Shown: piece after piece, positions 54,889-62,477 of the stretch
Layout of the letters: every line of letters starts with the position of its first letter
How positions within the stretch are numbered: position 1 is the first letter of the stretch
Source of the DNA: Gammaproteobacteria bacterium
Lineage (GTDB): Bacteria; Pseudomonadota; Gammaproteobacteria; Burkholderiales; Burkholderiaceae_C
NCBI GenBank assembly: GCA_018828125.1
Contig: JAHJWB010000021.1
Location: 1-64,000 of the forward strand
Reading direction: 5' to 3'
DNA: 64,000 bases
Notes under the pieces: generated by a model
The model's database searches: none
The model's input: only the letters and a program-made list of their open reading frames with translations
Told to the model about the DNA's origin: nothing
Program-made: the position numbers and the translations under genes

Positions 54889-55790
54889 ACGGACTTCTTC
54901 TTGCGCGGCGCGGTGGCGGGCTTTGCAGTAGATGCGGCCGCAGGGCTGGCGGCGCGCGGTTGGTGTGGCGGACGTGGCGCACGTGACCCGCGCGGCGGTT
55001 TGGAAGGCTCCGGCGAGTGGGATGGTTCAGCCGCTGCCGCGTAGGCGGGGGCAGGGCCGGCTGGTGCGCTGGCCATCGCCTGTTTGGCCAACTGCAGCAT
55101 GCCCATCAGGCCGCTGCTGTTCTGCACCATGCGGGCCATCTGGCTGCGCAGCACAAATCCGCCCAGTTGCAGCACGCGGTTGACCAGCCCGCCGCGCAGC
55201 GCCTGCACCAGCACGCCGAGCGAAAGGTCCACCAGTTGCGTGGTGTCGGCAAACTCGTCTGACGTGTCGGCCAGCCAATACGTGACTACCCCTGCTAGGT
55301 AGTCGGTGTACAGGCTACCCGCCATGCCCTTGAAGTCGCAGGGCTCGATCTCGCCACTGGCCTCTGCTGCCTCCAGAAAACTGCTGACCGCATCGCGCAG
55401 GCTTTGCCGCGCTGCCAGGGGCTCGGCCAGCATCGACAGCGGCGAGCGCCGGGCCAGGCTGCGCACCTGGGCCACAAATTCGCGGTCGGCCAGCAGGCGC
55501 TCCAGCACCGCGTCGGTCAGGCGCTGCAGCTTTTCTTGTAGCTGGTAGCCGGTGAAACCGGGCGTCTGCAGTGTGTCGGCCAGCGCCTGGTGGGCCACAT
55601 CGTCCAGGTAGCCCAGCACGATGCGGTCTTTGGTCGGGAAGTATTTGTAGATCGTCGCATCGCCAATGCCGGCAGCACGGGCGATGTCCTTCATCGTCGT
55701 GCCATCAAAGCCCTGGCGGGTCATGAGGTCCACCGCGCTGGCCACGATCTGGCGGCGCGTGGCATCTTGCTGTTGGCGGGTGGTTTTCAT
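54885..55790 (-). CDS. TetR-family regulator with long basic tail
   Basis: 301 residues. HTH near 15-60 (FDGTTMKDIARAAGIGDATI). A typical TetR body to about residue 215, then an unusual Pro/Ala/Lys-rich tail ending APRKKKSV. First gene of a five-gene operon; a perfect 10-bp inverted repeat 8 nt upstream of its start is the likely self-operator. Ligand unknown. Confidence 0.9.
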   Translation of the reverse strand: MKTTRQQQDATRRQIVASAVDLMTRQGFDGTTMKDIARAAGIGDATIYKYFPTKDRIVLGYLDDVAHQALADTLQTPGFTGYQLQEKLQRLTDAVLERLLADREFVAQVRSLARRSPLSMLAEPLAARQSLRDAVSSFLEAAEASGEIEPCDFKGMAGSLYTDYLAGVVTYWLADTSDEFADTTQLVDLSLGVLVQALRGGLVNRVLQLGGFVLRSQMARMVQNSSGLMGMLQLAKQAMASAPAGPAPAYAAAAEPSHSPEPSKPPRGSRAPRPPHQPRAASPAAASTAKPATAPRKKKSV

Positions 55791-55798
55791 TTGACTAT

Positions 55799-55828
55799 CT
55801 TTAAATAAAGAAAATTTGTTATTTAAAG
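55799..55828. promoter_or_regulatory. inverted repeat, candidate TetR operator
   Basis: CTTTAAATAA (55799-55808) and TTATTTAAAG (55819-55828), perfect 10-bp arms, 10-bp spacer; outer bases CTAT and ATAG continue the symmetry with a one-base offset. AT-rich in a GC-rich region, directly before the regulator start. Confidence 0.7.
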
Positions 55829-55915
55829 AATAGTAAATTTACATTGAAGCGTCAATAGTCTCCGCCACGTGTCACCAACAAAGCAACGCGCCGCACGGGT
55901 AAACCGCACAAAACA

Positions 55916-56110
55916 TCAGTCTTCCGGCTCGAAGACCTGTTCGATAGAGCGTTGCAACACCTTGGCGATCTTGAAGGCCAAGGGCAGGCTGGGGTCGTAC
56001 TTGCCGGATTCGATCGAATGCACGGTTTGCCGGCTCACGGCCAGGGCATCGGCCAGCGCTTGCTGGGTCATTCCGCGGTCTTGCCTCAGAAGGCGTACGT
56101 GGTTGCGCAT
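55916..56110 (-). CDS. short XRE-family helix-turn-helix regulator
   Basis: 64 residues, a bare HTH_3 domain (LRQDRGMTQQALADALAVSR...SIESGKYDPSLPLAFKIAKV). This size class is often encoded next to a membrane protein bearing a DELQR motif, as is the case here (57167-57559), though the reductase gene lies between. Likely repressor of the operon. Confidence 0.88.
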   Translation of the reverse strand: MRNHVRLLRQDRGMTQQALADALAVSRQTVHSIESGKYDPSLPLAFKIAKVLQRSIEQVFEPED

Positions 56111-56120
56111 GCTTTGGGCC

Positions 56121-57164
56121 TCAGGCAGGAGCTAGGCCGTCCGCCACAAGCTGCAGCACATGCTCGCTGAGCGTGACCGCAGCGGGGCGGTAGGTCACTG
56201 CCAGTTCGGCCTGGCTGCGTGCCGTGTTGAACTGCAGCGGGCGCCCCACGTTGTGCTGCACATAGCTTCGTGTCATGCCGGCCATAGGGGCAATGAGCCA
56301 CATAAGCCACTTGGGCACCTCTTTCGTGGGCAGTTTGGCGCCGAGGGCTGGGTGGCTTTGGCGCAACCGCTGTGCAATCTCCAGCAGGCGCAGGGTTTCG
56401 CCGACGACGATGTAGCGACCCGAGGCGGTGGGCTGCAGCGCGGCGCGGACATGGGCTTGCGCCACGTCGCGCACATCCACCGTGCCAAGCCACAGCCTGG
56501 GCACGCCCTGGCTGAACGAACCGTCCAGGAACTGGCGCAGCAGCTGCACACTGGTGGCATCGTCGCGTTGCGACAGCGAGGGTCCGAAGATGGCGCCCGG
56601 GTGCACGCTGACGAGCGACCAGCGCTTCTGCTGTGCCTGCATATCCCAGGCCAGCGCTTCGGCACGGGTCTTGGACAGCGCATAGGGATTGCTCTGCACG
56701 GTGGATGTGGTGTTCACGTCGGTCTCGTTCAGCACCTGTCTGGGCCGCGACTGGAGTTCATCACTGTCTCCATACATCGCCACGATGCTGCTGGTGATGA
56801 CCACGCGCTGCACGCTGGCCGTGTGGTTGACGGCCTCGAGAACATGGCGCGTGCCATTCATGGCCGGGGCGATCAATTCGCGCTCCGGGTCGGCCGAGGG
56901 TCCCAGCTTGTAGGGCGACGCGGTGTGCAGCACGACGCTGCAGTCCTGCATTGCGGCCTCGAAGCCTTGCGCGCTCAGCAGGTCTGCCTCGAAAAGTGCA
57001 AGCTGACCAGGGTGTACCTCGGACAGGCGTTGCAGGTGCGCCAGTTTTCGGCTGTCCTTCAGGCTGCGCACGGTGCCGTGCACAGTGTGGCCTTGTTCGA
57101 GCAACAGCTTGACGACCCATGATGCGAGGTATCCGGCCGCGCCGGTCACGACAACGCGCGCCAT
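56121..57164 (-). CDS. NAD(P)-dependent epimerase/reductase (extended SDR)
   Basis: 347 residues from the ATG at 57164 (MARVVVTGAAGYLASWVVKL). Extended short-chain dehydrogenase: TGAAGYLAS nucleotide motif, VVITSSIVAMYGD, and catalytic YALSK. Resembles dihydroflavonol-reductase-like aldehyde or ketone reductases. Substrate unknown. Start lies 2 nt behind the membrane protein gene, stop 10 nt before the XRE gene. Confidence 0.88.
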   Translation of the reverse strand: MARVVVTGAAGYLASWVVKLLLEQGHTVHGTVRSLKDSRKLAHLQRLSEVHPGQLALFEADLLSAQGFEAAMQDCSVVLHTASPYKLGPSADPERELIAPAMNGTRHVLEAVNHTASVQRVVITSSIVAMYGDSDELQSRPRQVLNETDVNTTSTVQSNPYALSKTRAEALAWDMQAQQKRWSLVSVHPGAIFGPSLSQRDDATSVQLLRQFLDGSFSQGVPRLWLGTVDVRDVAQAHVRAALQPTASGRYIVVGETLRLLEIAQRLRQSHPALGAKLPTKEVPKWLMWLIAPMAGMTRSYVQHNVGRPLQFNTARSQAELAVTYRPAAVTLSEHVLQLVADGLAPA

Positions 57165-57166
57165 GC

Positions 57167-57559
57167 TCAGTGCACCTTGTGGTGCGTGATGCACAGGCCT
57201 AGGCCCCATGCGCCAATCAGCCCCGCCGCCACGGCCAGGGGATGCACCGACGGCGCCAAGCCCAGAGCCTGCATCGCAGACACTACCAGAAGACTGGCTA
57301 GCACAAGACCCACCGCCCACTGGCACGCCCGACCATGCATCTGGCGCTGTAGCTCATCCAGCCGCCTGTAACGGCGGTAGCCCAGCCACGCCAGAAGTGC
57401 GCACACGCCAGCCAGCACCCATGCCGCCCGTTTGCCCGTGGCGCCCGGCAGGTGCGCCAACTCCAGGCTGGCGAGACCCAGCAAGATGACCACCAGCAAC
57501 CCGGCAAGCACCTTGGCCAGGTAGCTGATCTGTTCCAGAGGCGAAGGAAGTTCATTCAT
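57167..57559 (-). CDS. membrane protein with DELQR motif
   Basis: 130 residues, four helices; RRYRRLDELQRQMHGRACQW in the middle loop matches a widespread family of unknown function found beside 64-67-residue XRE regulators. First gene of the operon. The gap 57560-57864 (305 nt) upstream holds its promoter and a repeat, no gene. Confidence 0.8.
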   Translation of the reverse strand: MNELPSPLEQISYLAKVLAGLLVVILLGLASLELAHLPGATGKRAAWVLAGVCALLAWLGYRRYRRLDELQRQMHGRACQWAVGLVLASLLVVSAMQALGLAPSVHPLAVAAGLIGAWGLGLCITHHKVH

Positions 57560-57596
57560 GACACGTCATCCTCAAAAGTAAAGTTTGTTTGACAAA

Positions 57597-57626
57597 ATTC
57601 TCACGCAGACCTATTGGTGATGTCAA
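57597..57626 (-). promoter_or_regulatory. predicted promoter of the membrane protein-SDR-XRE operon
   Basis: On the minus strand TTGACA (57621-57626), 18-bp spacer, GAGAAT (57597-57602), 38 nt before the start codon at 57559. Flanked by TTTGTTTGACAAA and by imperfect inverted arms AAAAGTAAAG / CTTTTACTTTT that could bind the XRE regulator. Confidence 0.55.
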
Positions 57627-57683
57627 GTTTCTTTTACTTTTTGGAGGCGGTGGGGGAAGTCGGATAGGGGGATATTTCGATGT

Positions 57684-57735
57684 TTTTGGCCTGTGGCGCT
57701 TGTTGATAAAGCGCATGTAGCTATCAAACTAATAG
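57684..57735. repeat. dispersed palindromic repeat near 57.7 kb
   Basis: GGCCTGTGGCGCTTGTTGAT, AAAGCGCATGTAGCTATCAA: stem GCGCTT/AAGCGC with the family flanks GGCC and TAGCTATC. Diverged copy. Confidence 0.6.
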
Positions 57736-57864
57736 CAATCACGGCAGGGCTACTCGCCTTGCGCATCTGCCGCCCAATCAAGCACTCCACAGGCCCGTGC
57801 ACCCGTCAACGCCGCTTCACCGCTCTGCCAGGTGCGCCGCTTTCTAACGAAACCCCGCATCCGG

Positions 57865-58605
57865 TCAGGGGGGCGGTCTTCTCATGGTCGTGAAGGCCTC
57901 GAACTCCCAGCTGCGCATGGCCAGCAGCAGCGTGTAGCCCTCGCGTTCGCGGTCTGCCAGCTTTTGGTCGGCCAGATGTTGTTGTGCAAAGTCTTGCGCC
58001 ACGCGCTGCATGCGCTCCATGAACGCAGGCGCCAGGCTGCGGCTGATGGCGCCATGCACCAGCAGCACGCCTTCACCGGGGCCGTCGAAGCCGCCCGAAA
58101 AATAGTCGAGCAGCGCGTGGTCGCGAAAGTAGTTCATCACCGGGCCATGTGGGCGCCAGCGGAAGGTCTTGGCCAGCTTCAGGCGATAGCGGTTCAGTGG
58201 CCGCAGTTCGATGATGCCGATGCGGTCAAGCTGCGCGAGGTATTTGATGCCTTCGGCCTCCGTGAGACGGTAGTTGGCGGTGACCTGCTCCAGCGTCCAC
58301 TGGCTCAGCACACAAATCGCCATCAGCAGCAGCTTTTTGTCGCCCACCACGGCCTTTTCCTGCTCCTGAGTCAGTTCCTTCAACAAGGGCTGTTCGTCGG
58401 CCACGCGCCGCGCCAGGTCGGCAAAGTCCAGCGCCAGTGCGCGGCATATGGCATCGATGCGCGAAAGCGGCATATCGCCCTTGGCCAGCATGCGTTTCAC
58501 GCTGGACTCCGCCATGCCCAGCGCCTGGGCCAGGTCGGCGTACGTCATCTGCGCGCTTTTAAGCTCTTTCTTGAGAGCTAGAACGAGGTCGGCGGTCGTG
58601 CTCAT
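57865..58605 (-). CDS. HTH (XRE-type) transcriptional regulator with C-terminal ligand-like domain
   Basis: 246 residues from the ATG at 58605 (MSTTADLVLALKKELKSAQM). HTH at 20-60 (TYADLAQALGMAESSVKRML), then a helical region and a domain ending in GYTLLLAMRSWEFEAFTTMR. Family seen in beta-proteobacteria as helix-turn-helix proteins of unknown target. Its ATG overlaps the diguanylate cyclase stop (ATGA), so it is co-translated with it. Confidence 0.8.
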   Translation of the reverse strand: MSTTADLVLALKKELKSAQMTYADLAQALGMAESSVKRMLAKGDMPLSRIDAICRALALDFADLARRVADEQPLLKELTQEQEKAVVGDKKLLLMAICVLSQWTLEQVTANYRLTEAEGIKYLAQLDRIGIIELRPLNRYRLKLAKTFRWRPHGPVMNYFRDHALLDYFSGGFDGPGEGVLLVHGAISRSLAPAFMERMQRVAQDFAQQHLADQKLADREREGYTLLLAMRSWEFEAFTTMRRPPP

Positions 58606-59489
58606 GCCACCACCACGCAATTGCGACCTGAATCCTTGGCCTTGTACAGCGCCTGATCGGCGCGTTGCAGAACGGCCGCCATATCGTCGGATGCCGTCAG
58701 CTGAGTCACGCCTGCCGACACCGAAATGCGGATGCTGTTTACGCCGTCACTGATGTCTTGGGCAAAAGCCTCCTGGCGCAACCGGTCCATGATGGCCTGG
58801 GCTTCGGGCGCCGTGGTTTCGGGCATCAGGACAAGAAACTCTTCTCCGCCATACCGATAGACCCGATCCTGGTTCCGCAAGGACTCCTCGAAACGCGTGG
58901 CCAGTGTTTCCAGCACCAAGTCGCCAAAGGTGTGACCCAGTTCATCATTGACGCGTTTGAAATGGTCGGCATCCACCATTCCGACGGCTGTACCTTGTTC
59001 GGATGTTTTCAGATTGTCAATGGCATCGCCCAGATCGCGCTCCATGGCGCGACGATTGAGCAGGCCGGTGAGCTCGTCCACGTCGGTCATCGACGACGCG
59101 ACGCTCGAAATCAGGCGATCAGCCTGCTGCCATAACAGTTGTGTCTGCTGCAAGAACGCGGCGAGGTCGGTGCGTCGAGGCGTTGCGCCAGACGTATTTG
59201 CAGCCAGAGGTTGTGCCGTCCTGTTGAGGTGGTCCTGGGTCTCCAGCAGGCGTTTGTAGTGCTTGCTTTGGAGGATGACGCTGTCCTTTGGGATGCTCAG
59301 CCACGTGCGCACATCAAGCGCGCTCATCTGGTTTGCGCCTGGAAACAGGCTCATCTCGTCGGGGGCGCATTGGATGCGGAAAACCATGTTCAAGACAGCC
59401 TTGCGCTGCATCTGTAGTGCGCGGTGAAACGATGCGAGGAAGCGCTCCAGGTCGGCAGTGGTTGGTTTGGCTCCATTGGCTTCATCCAT
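58602..59489 (-). CDS. GGDEF diguanylate cyclase
   Basis: 295 residues from the ATG at 59489 (GGGAG 8 nt upstream). GGDEF domain about 137-295 with active-site GGEEF (214-218) and the inhibitory I-site RNQD (205-208) at the correct five-residue spacing, so product inhibition is expected. The N-terminal 130 residues form a helical domain laid out like the CZB sensor of DgcZ but without its zinc ligands. Cytoplasmic. Overlaps the antiporter gene by 8 nt and the HTH gene by 4 nt. Confidence 0.93.
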   Translation of the reverse strand: MDEANGAKPTTADLERFLASFHRALQMQRKAVLNMVFRIQCAPDEMSLFPGANQMSALDVRTWLSIPKDSVILQSKHYKRLLETQDHLNRTAQPLAANTSGATPRRTDLAAFLQQTQLLWQQADRLISSVASSMTDVDELTGLLNRRAMERDLGDAIDNLKTSEQGTAVGMVDADHFKRVNDELGHTFGDLVLETLATRFEESLRNQDRVYRYGGEEFLVLMPETTAPEAQAIMDRLRQEAFAQDISDGVNSIRISVSAGVTQLTASDDMAAVLQRADQALYKAKDSGRNCVVVA

Positions 59490-61356
59490 GACCGTTGCTC
59501 CCATTCCTTGCAATCGTTTCCGGCTGATCTGCCGTTTCGGAATCGACCGCAGATGCAGCACGTGGCGGGCGTGCTACAGCTGGCGCAAAGTAGAGCATGA
59601 CCCAGCCAGACTCCGGGCGGAACGCCTGCTCGCTGGTGGCTAGCCAGAAACTGCCCCTTGGCGACACCCCGCCAATGAGTTGCCAGTCTTCACCCGGCGT
59701 TCCAAGGCGCGTTTGCAACTGCCGGTAGTCGAAGGTGTCTGACAGTTTGCTGGTTTGCATCGTCCAGCCTTCTTGCAGCCAGTGATCAAGTTTTTCAAAA
59801 GTGGCAGATGGGCTGAACGCGCTGTACCCGCGTTGTTGCAACGGAAGGCGCTTGTTGCCCCCACCGGCTTCCAGATGGGTGGCCAGCTGAAATGTGCGGT
59901 GGTGGCCGAATTCATGACCCTGCGCCTTGCACGCCAAGGCGTTGTAGTAGTCGTTGTCGGTGGCGCAAAGCAAATGGCTCAGACGTTCGGTATCGAGTGC
60001 GTGGTGCGCGTGGTCCGATAGGATCTCCCCATAGAAAACCTCGATACCGTCCATGCGCATGGGTTTGAGCCGTTGGTAGGACCCGTCTGCCACCACAACA
60101 TCGATGCCGAGTTTCCGAATCGCTTGCGCGAGGGTCAGTGACCAGTTGGACGCTCCCACGATGAGAAGGCCGTTTTCGGCCTGCGCCGCCAGTCCCATTT
60201 TTCGGGCCATGCGTCCCAGTGTCAGTCCGTGGGCGAGCACCGTGACGATGATGATCACGAACACGATGGGCAGCAGGCGTGCTGCGTCGGGGTAGCCGGC
60301 TTCAACCAAAGCGGGTCCGAAGATACCCGCTGAGGCTGCCGCCACTATTCCGCGCGGTGCAATCCACGCCAGAAGTAACTTGTCTTCCTTGCGCATTGGA
60401 GAGCCCAGCGTTGCCAAGCCGATGGCCACGGGGCGCACGACCAGCAGCACCACGACAACGAACAAAGCGACTCGCCAGTCAAGCTGGCCTAACTGGGCAA
60501 ACTCCAGTTGCGACGGGATTACGATGAACAACACGGACAACAGAACCACCGTGAGGTTCTCCTTGAAGTGGCGCAGCGACTCTCGCTCGACGAGCTTCAT
60601 GTTGCCAATCACCAGGCCCATGACGGTCACGCTCAGCAAGCCGGCTTCGTTCTGGATTCGATTGCTGGCCCAGTAGCAAACCAGCACCAATACCATCAGC
60701 ATGGGCGCTTTCAAATGCACTGGAATGGAGCCACGCCGATACATCCACCCGGTGGCCCATCCACCCAGCCCGCCGAATATGGCTGCCGCTGCAATGGCGC
60801 CGCCCATGCCCAGGGCGATTTGTTCCCAACCGCTGTTGGCCAACGTGAAATATTGGAACGTCAGCACCGCCAGGAGGACGCCGATGGGGTCGTTCACGAT
60901 GCCTTCCCATTTGAGCAGTGAGGCTGAATCTTTGTTGAGTCGTGCTTGGCGCAGCAGAGGCAGGATGACGGTCGGGCCAGTGACAACCAGAATGGCGCCC
61001 AATACCCACGATACGGGCCAGCTAAGACCTGCGACGTAGTGCGCAGAAAGGCCACCCAGCAGCCATGCCACCGGCGGTGCCAGCAGTGTCAGGCGCCCTA
61101 TGCCATGCCCGACGCGGCGAAATTCCTGGGCCTTGAGGTCCATGCCGCCTTCGAACAGGATGATGGCTACGCCAAGTCCGATCAGTTCGGTCAGTTCTGC
61201 CTGGGGCATGCTGATGTGCAACAGGCCGGTAACAGGGCCCATCAGCAGTCCCGACGCAATGAGCACAACGATGGCTGGAAGTCGAATCTGTGCGGCAAGC
61301 CATTGGCTGGAAAGCCCGGCACCAAGAATCATCAGTAGAACGGTGGCCATGTGCAT
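59482..61356 (-). CDS. CPA1-family Na+(K+)/H+ antiporter with C-terminal TrkA-like domain
   Basis: 624 residues from the ATG at 61356 (MHMATVLLMILGAGLSSQWL; ATG at 61350 is an alternative). About twelve helices of the sodium/hydrogen exchanger fold (SGLLMGPVTGLL, EGIVNDPIGVLLAVLTFQYF with the ND pair, LAWIAPRGIVAAASAGIFGP). After residue 395 a Rossmann-like TrkA-N segment (LLIVGASNWSLTLAQAIRKL) suggests nucleotide control. First gene of an operon with the diguanylate cyclase and HTH genes. Confidence 0.92.
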   Translation of the reverse strand: MHMATVLLMILGAGLSSQWLAAQIRLPAIVVLIASGLLMGPVTGLLHISMPQAELTELIGLGVAIILFEGGMDLKAQEFRRVGHGIGRLTLLAPPVAWLLGGLSAHYVAGLSWPVSWVLGAILVVTGPTVILPLLRQARLNKDSASLLKWEGIVNDPIGVLLAVLTFQYFTLANSGWEQIALGMGGAIAAAAIFGGLGGWATGWMYRRGSIPVHLKAPMLMVLVLVCYWASNRIQNEAGLLSVTVMGLVIGNMKLVERESLRHFKENLTVVLLSVLFIVIPSQLEFAQLGQLDWRVALFVVVVLLVVRPVAIGLATLGSPMRKEDKLLLAWIAPRGIVAAASAGIFGPALVEAGYPDAARLLPIVFVIIIVTVLAHGLTLGRMARKMGLAAQAENGLLIVGASNWSLTLAQAIRKLGIDVVVADGSYQRLKPMRMDGIEVFYGEILSDHAHHALDTERLSHLLCATDNDYYNALACKAQGHEFGHHRTFQLATHLEAGGGNKRLPLQQRGYSAFSPSATFEKLDHWLQEGWTMQTSKLSDTFDYRQLQTRLGTPGEDWQLIGGVSPRGSFWLATSEQAFRPESGWVMLYFAPAVARPPRAASAVDSETADQPETIARNGSNGHG

Positions 61357-61545
61357 AAGTAGGTGCTTTCGTGAAAGTGCGACAGCCAAGCGGTTCGCGG
61401 CCGATGGAGATGCGCAAAGAAGGTATCGATTATTGATACTTTGGGTGGAGTGAGCAGCCGCTGGAGCGACTTTCTTGCGGAAGATTGGAGAGGTGTTGGC
61501 CACACTGCGCGGCACTGATCCACTCATTTGTCGCACACCTACACC

Positions 61546-62409
61546 ATGAATCGTTTCAAATTTCCTCGACGCGGCCGCCAACTGCCCCTTACGCGCCTTG
61601 AAGCAGGACTGCTGATGGGGGCTGCGGCCTTGCTGGCGTTCGCGCTGTGGGGGCCGGTTGTGTCCGACAGCGTCCACCAACACGGCTTTGCCGACCAGCG
61701 AGCTTGGGGTGGAATACCCAATCTGTTCGATGTGTTGAGCAACGTGCCTTTCGTTCTGGCTGGAACATGGGGGCTGGTTTTGCTGCACGGTGCGCCGCCG
61801 CACAGGTTGGAAGCAACCACGCATGCCTTGGTCGTGTTGTTTTGTGGCGGTTTGTTGTGCGCGGCCGTCGGCTCCATGGGCTATCACTGTCAGCCACGCG
61901 ATGCAACTCTGATATGGGATCGATTGGGCATGGTGCTGCCGTTTGCCGGTCTCCTGGGGCTCGCAGCGAGCAGCCGTGTCAGTCAGCGGGCGGGCTGTGC
62001 CACGGCCGTGGTGGTACTGGCGTTAGGTTTGCTGGCTGTATTGACTTGGGAGCGCAGCGGAAATGTGTTGCCCTGGGCCGTGGTGCAACTGGGGGGTGCG
62101 CTCGTCGTGCTGGCGTTGGCCGCGCTGCACCCGCGTGCGAAGGCCTTGTCGATTCATCTTGGCGCAGTCATCGGCTTGTATGCCTTAGCGAAATTGTTCG
62201 AGGCGGCGGACCATGCTGTCTTCGAGGCCACATACGGATGGGTATCTGGCCACACCATCAAGCATCTGCTGGCCTCATTGGCGGCTTGGCCGGTGCTGTC
62301 CTCCCTGAGGGCATTGCAAGTCGGCAGAGCCGCTGACAACTTGCAGGTCACTGCAGCCGTGCAGAATGGCGACCACTCTGGACGCGGCGCGCATCGGGCG
62401 AGCGTCTGA
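61546..62409 (+). CDS. ceramidase-like (CREST superfamily) membrane protein
   Basis: 287 residues from the ATG at 61546 (MNRFKFPRRGRQLPLTRLEA). Seven or so helices. Motifs of the CREST hydrolase superfamily: NVPFVLAG, SMGYHCQPRDATLIWDRLGM (Ser, His, Asp) and HTIKHLLASLAAW (His pair), which bind zinc in alkaline ceramidases. Bacterial substrates are unknown. Divergent from the antiporter operon. Confidence 0.8.
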   Translation: MNRFKFPRRGRQLPLTRLEAGLLMGAAALLAFALWGPVVSDSVHQHGFADQRAWGGIPNLFDVLSNVPFVLAGTWGLVLLHGAPPHRLEATTHALVVLFCGGLLCAAVGSMGYHCQPRDATLIWDRLGMVLPFAGLLGLAASSRVSQRAGCATAVVVLALGLLAVLTWERSGNVLPWAVVQLGGALVVLALAALHPRAKALSIHLGAVIGLYALAKLFEAADHAVFEATYGWVSGHTIKHLLASLAAWPVLSSLRALQVGRAADNLQVTAAVQNGDHSGRGAHRASV

Positions 62410-62477
62410 TGCACTGAAGCGCCACAACACGCCAACACCAACACAACTCAGCCCACCATCAGAAACGAGGAGAACGC

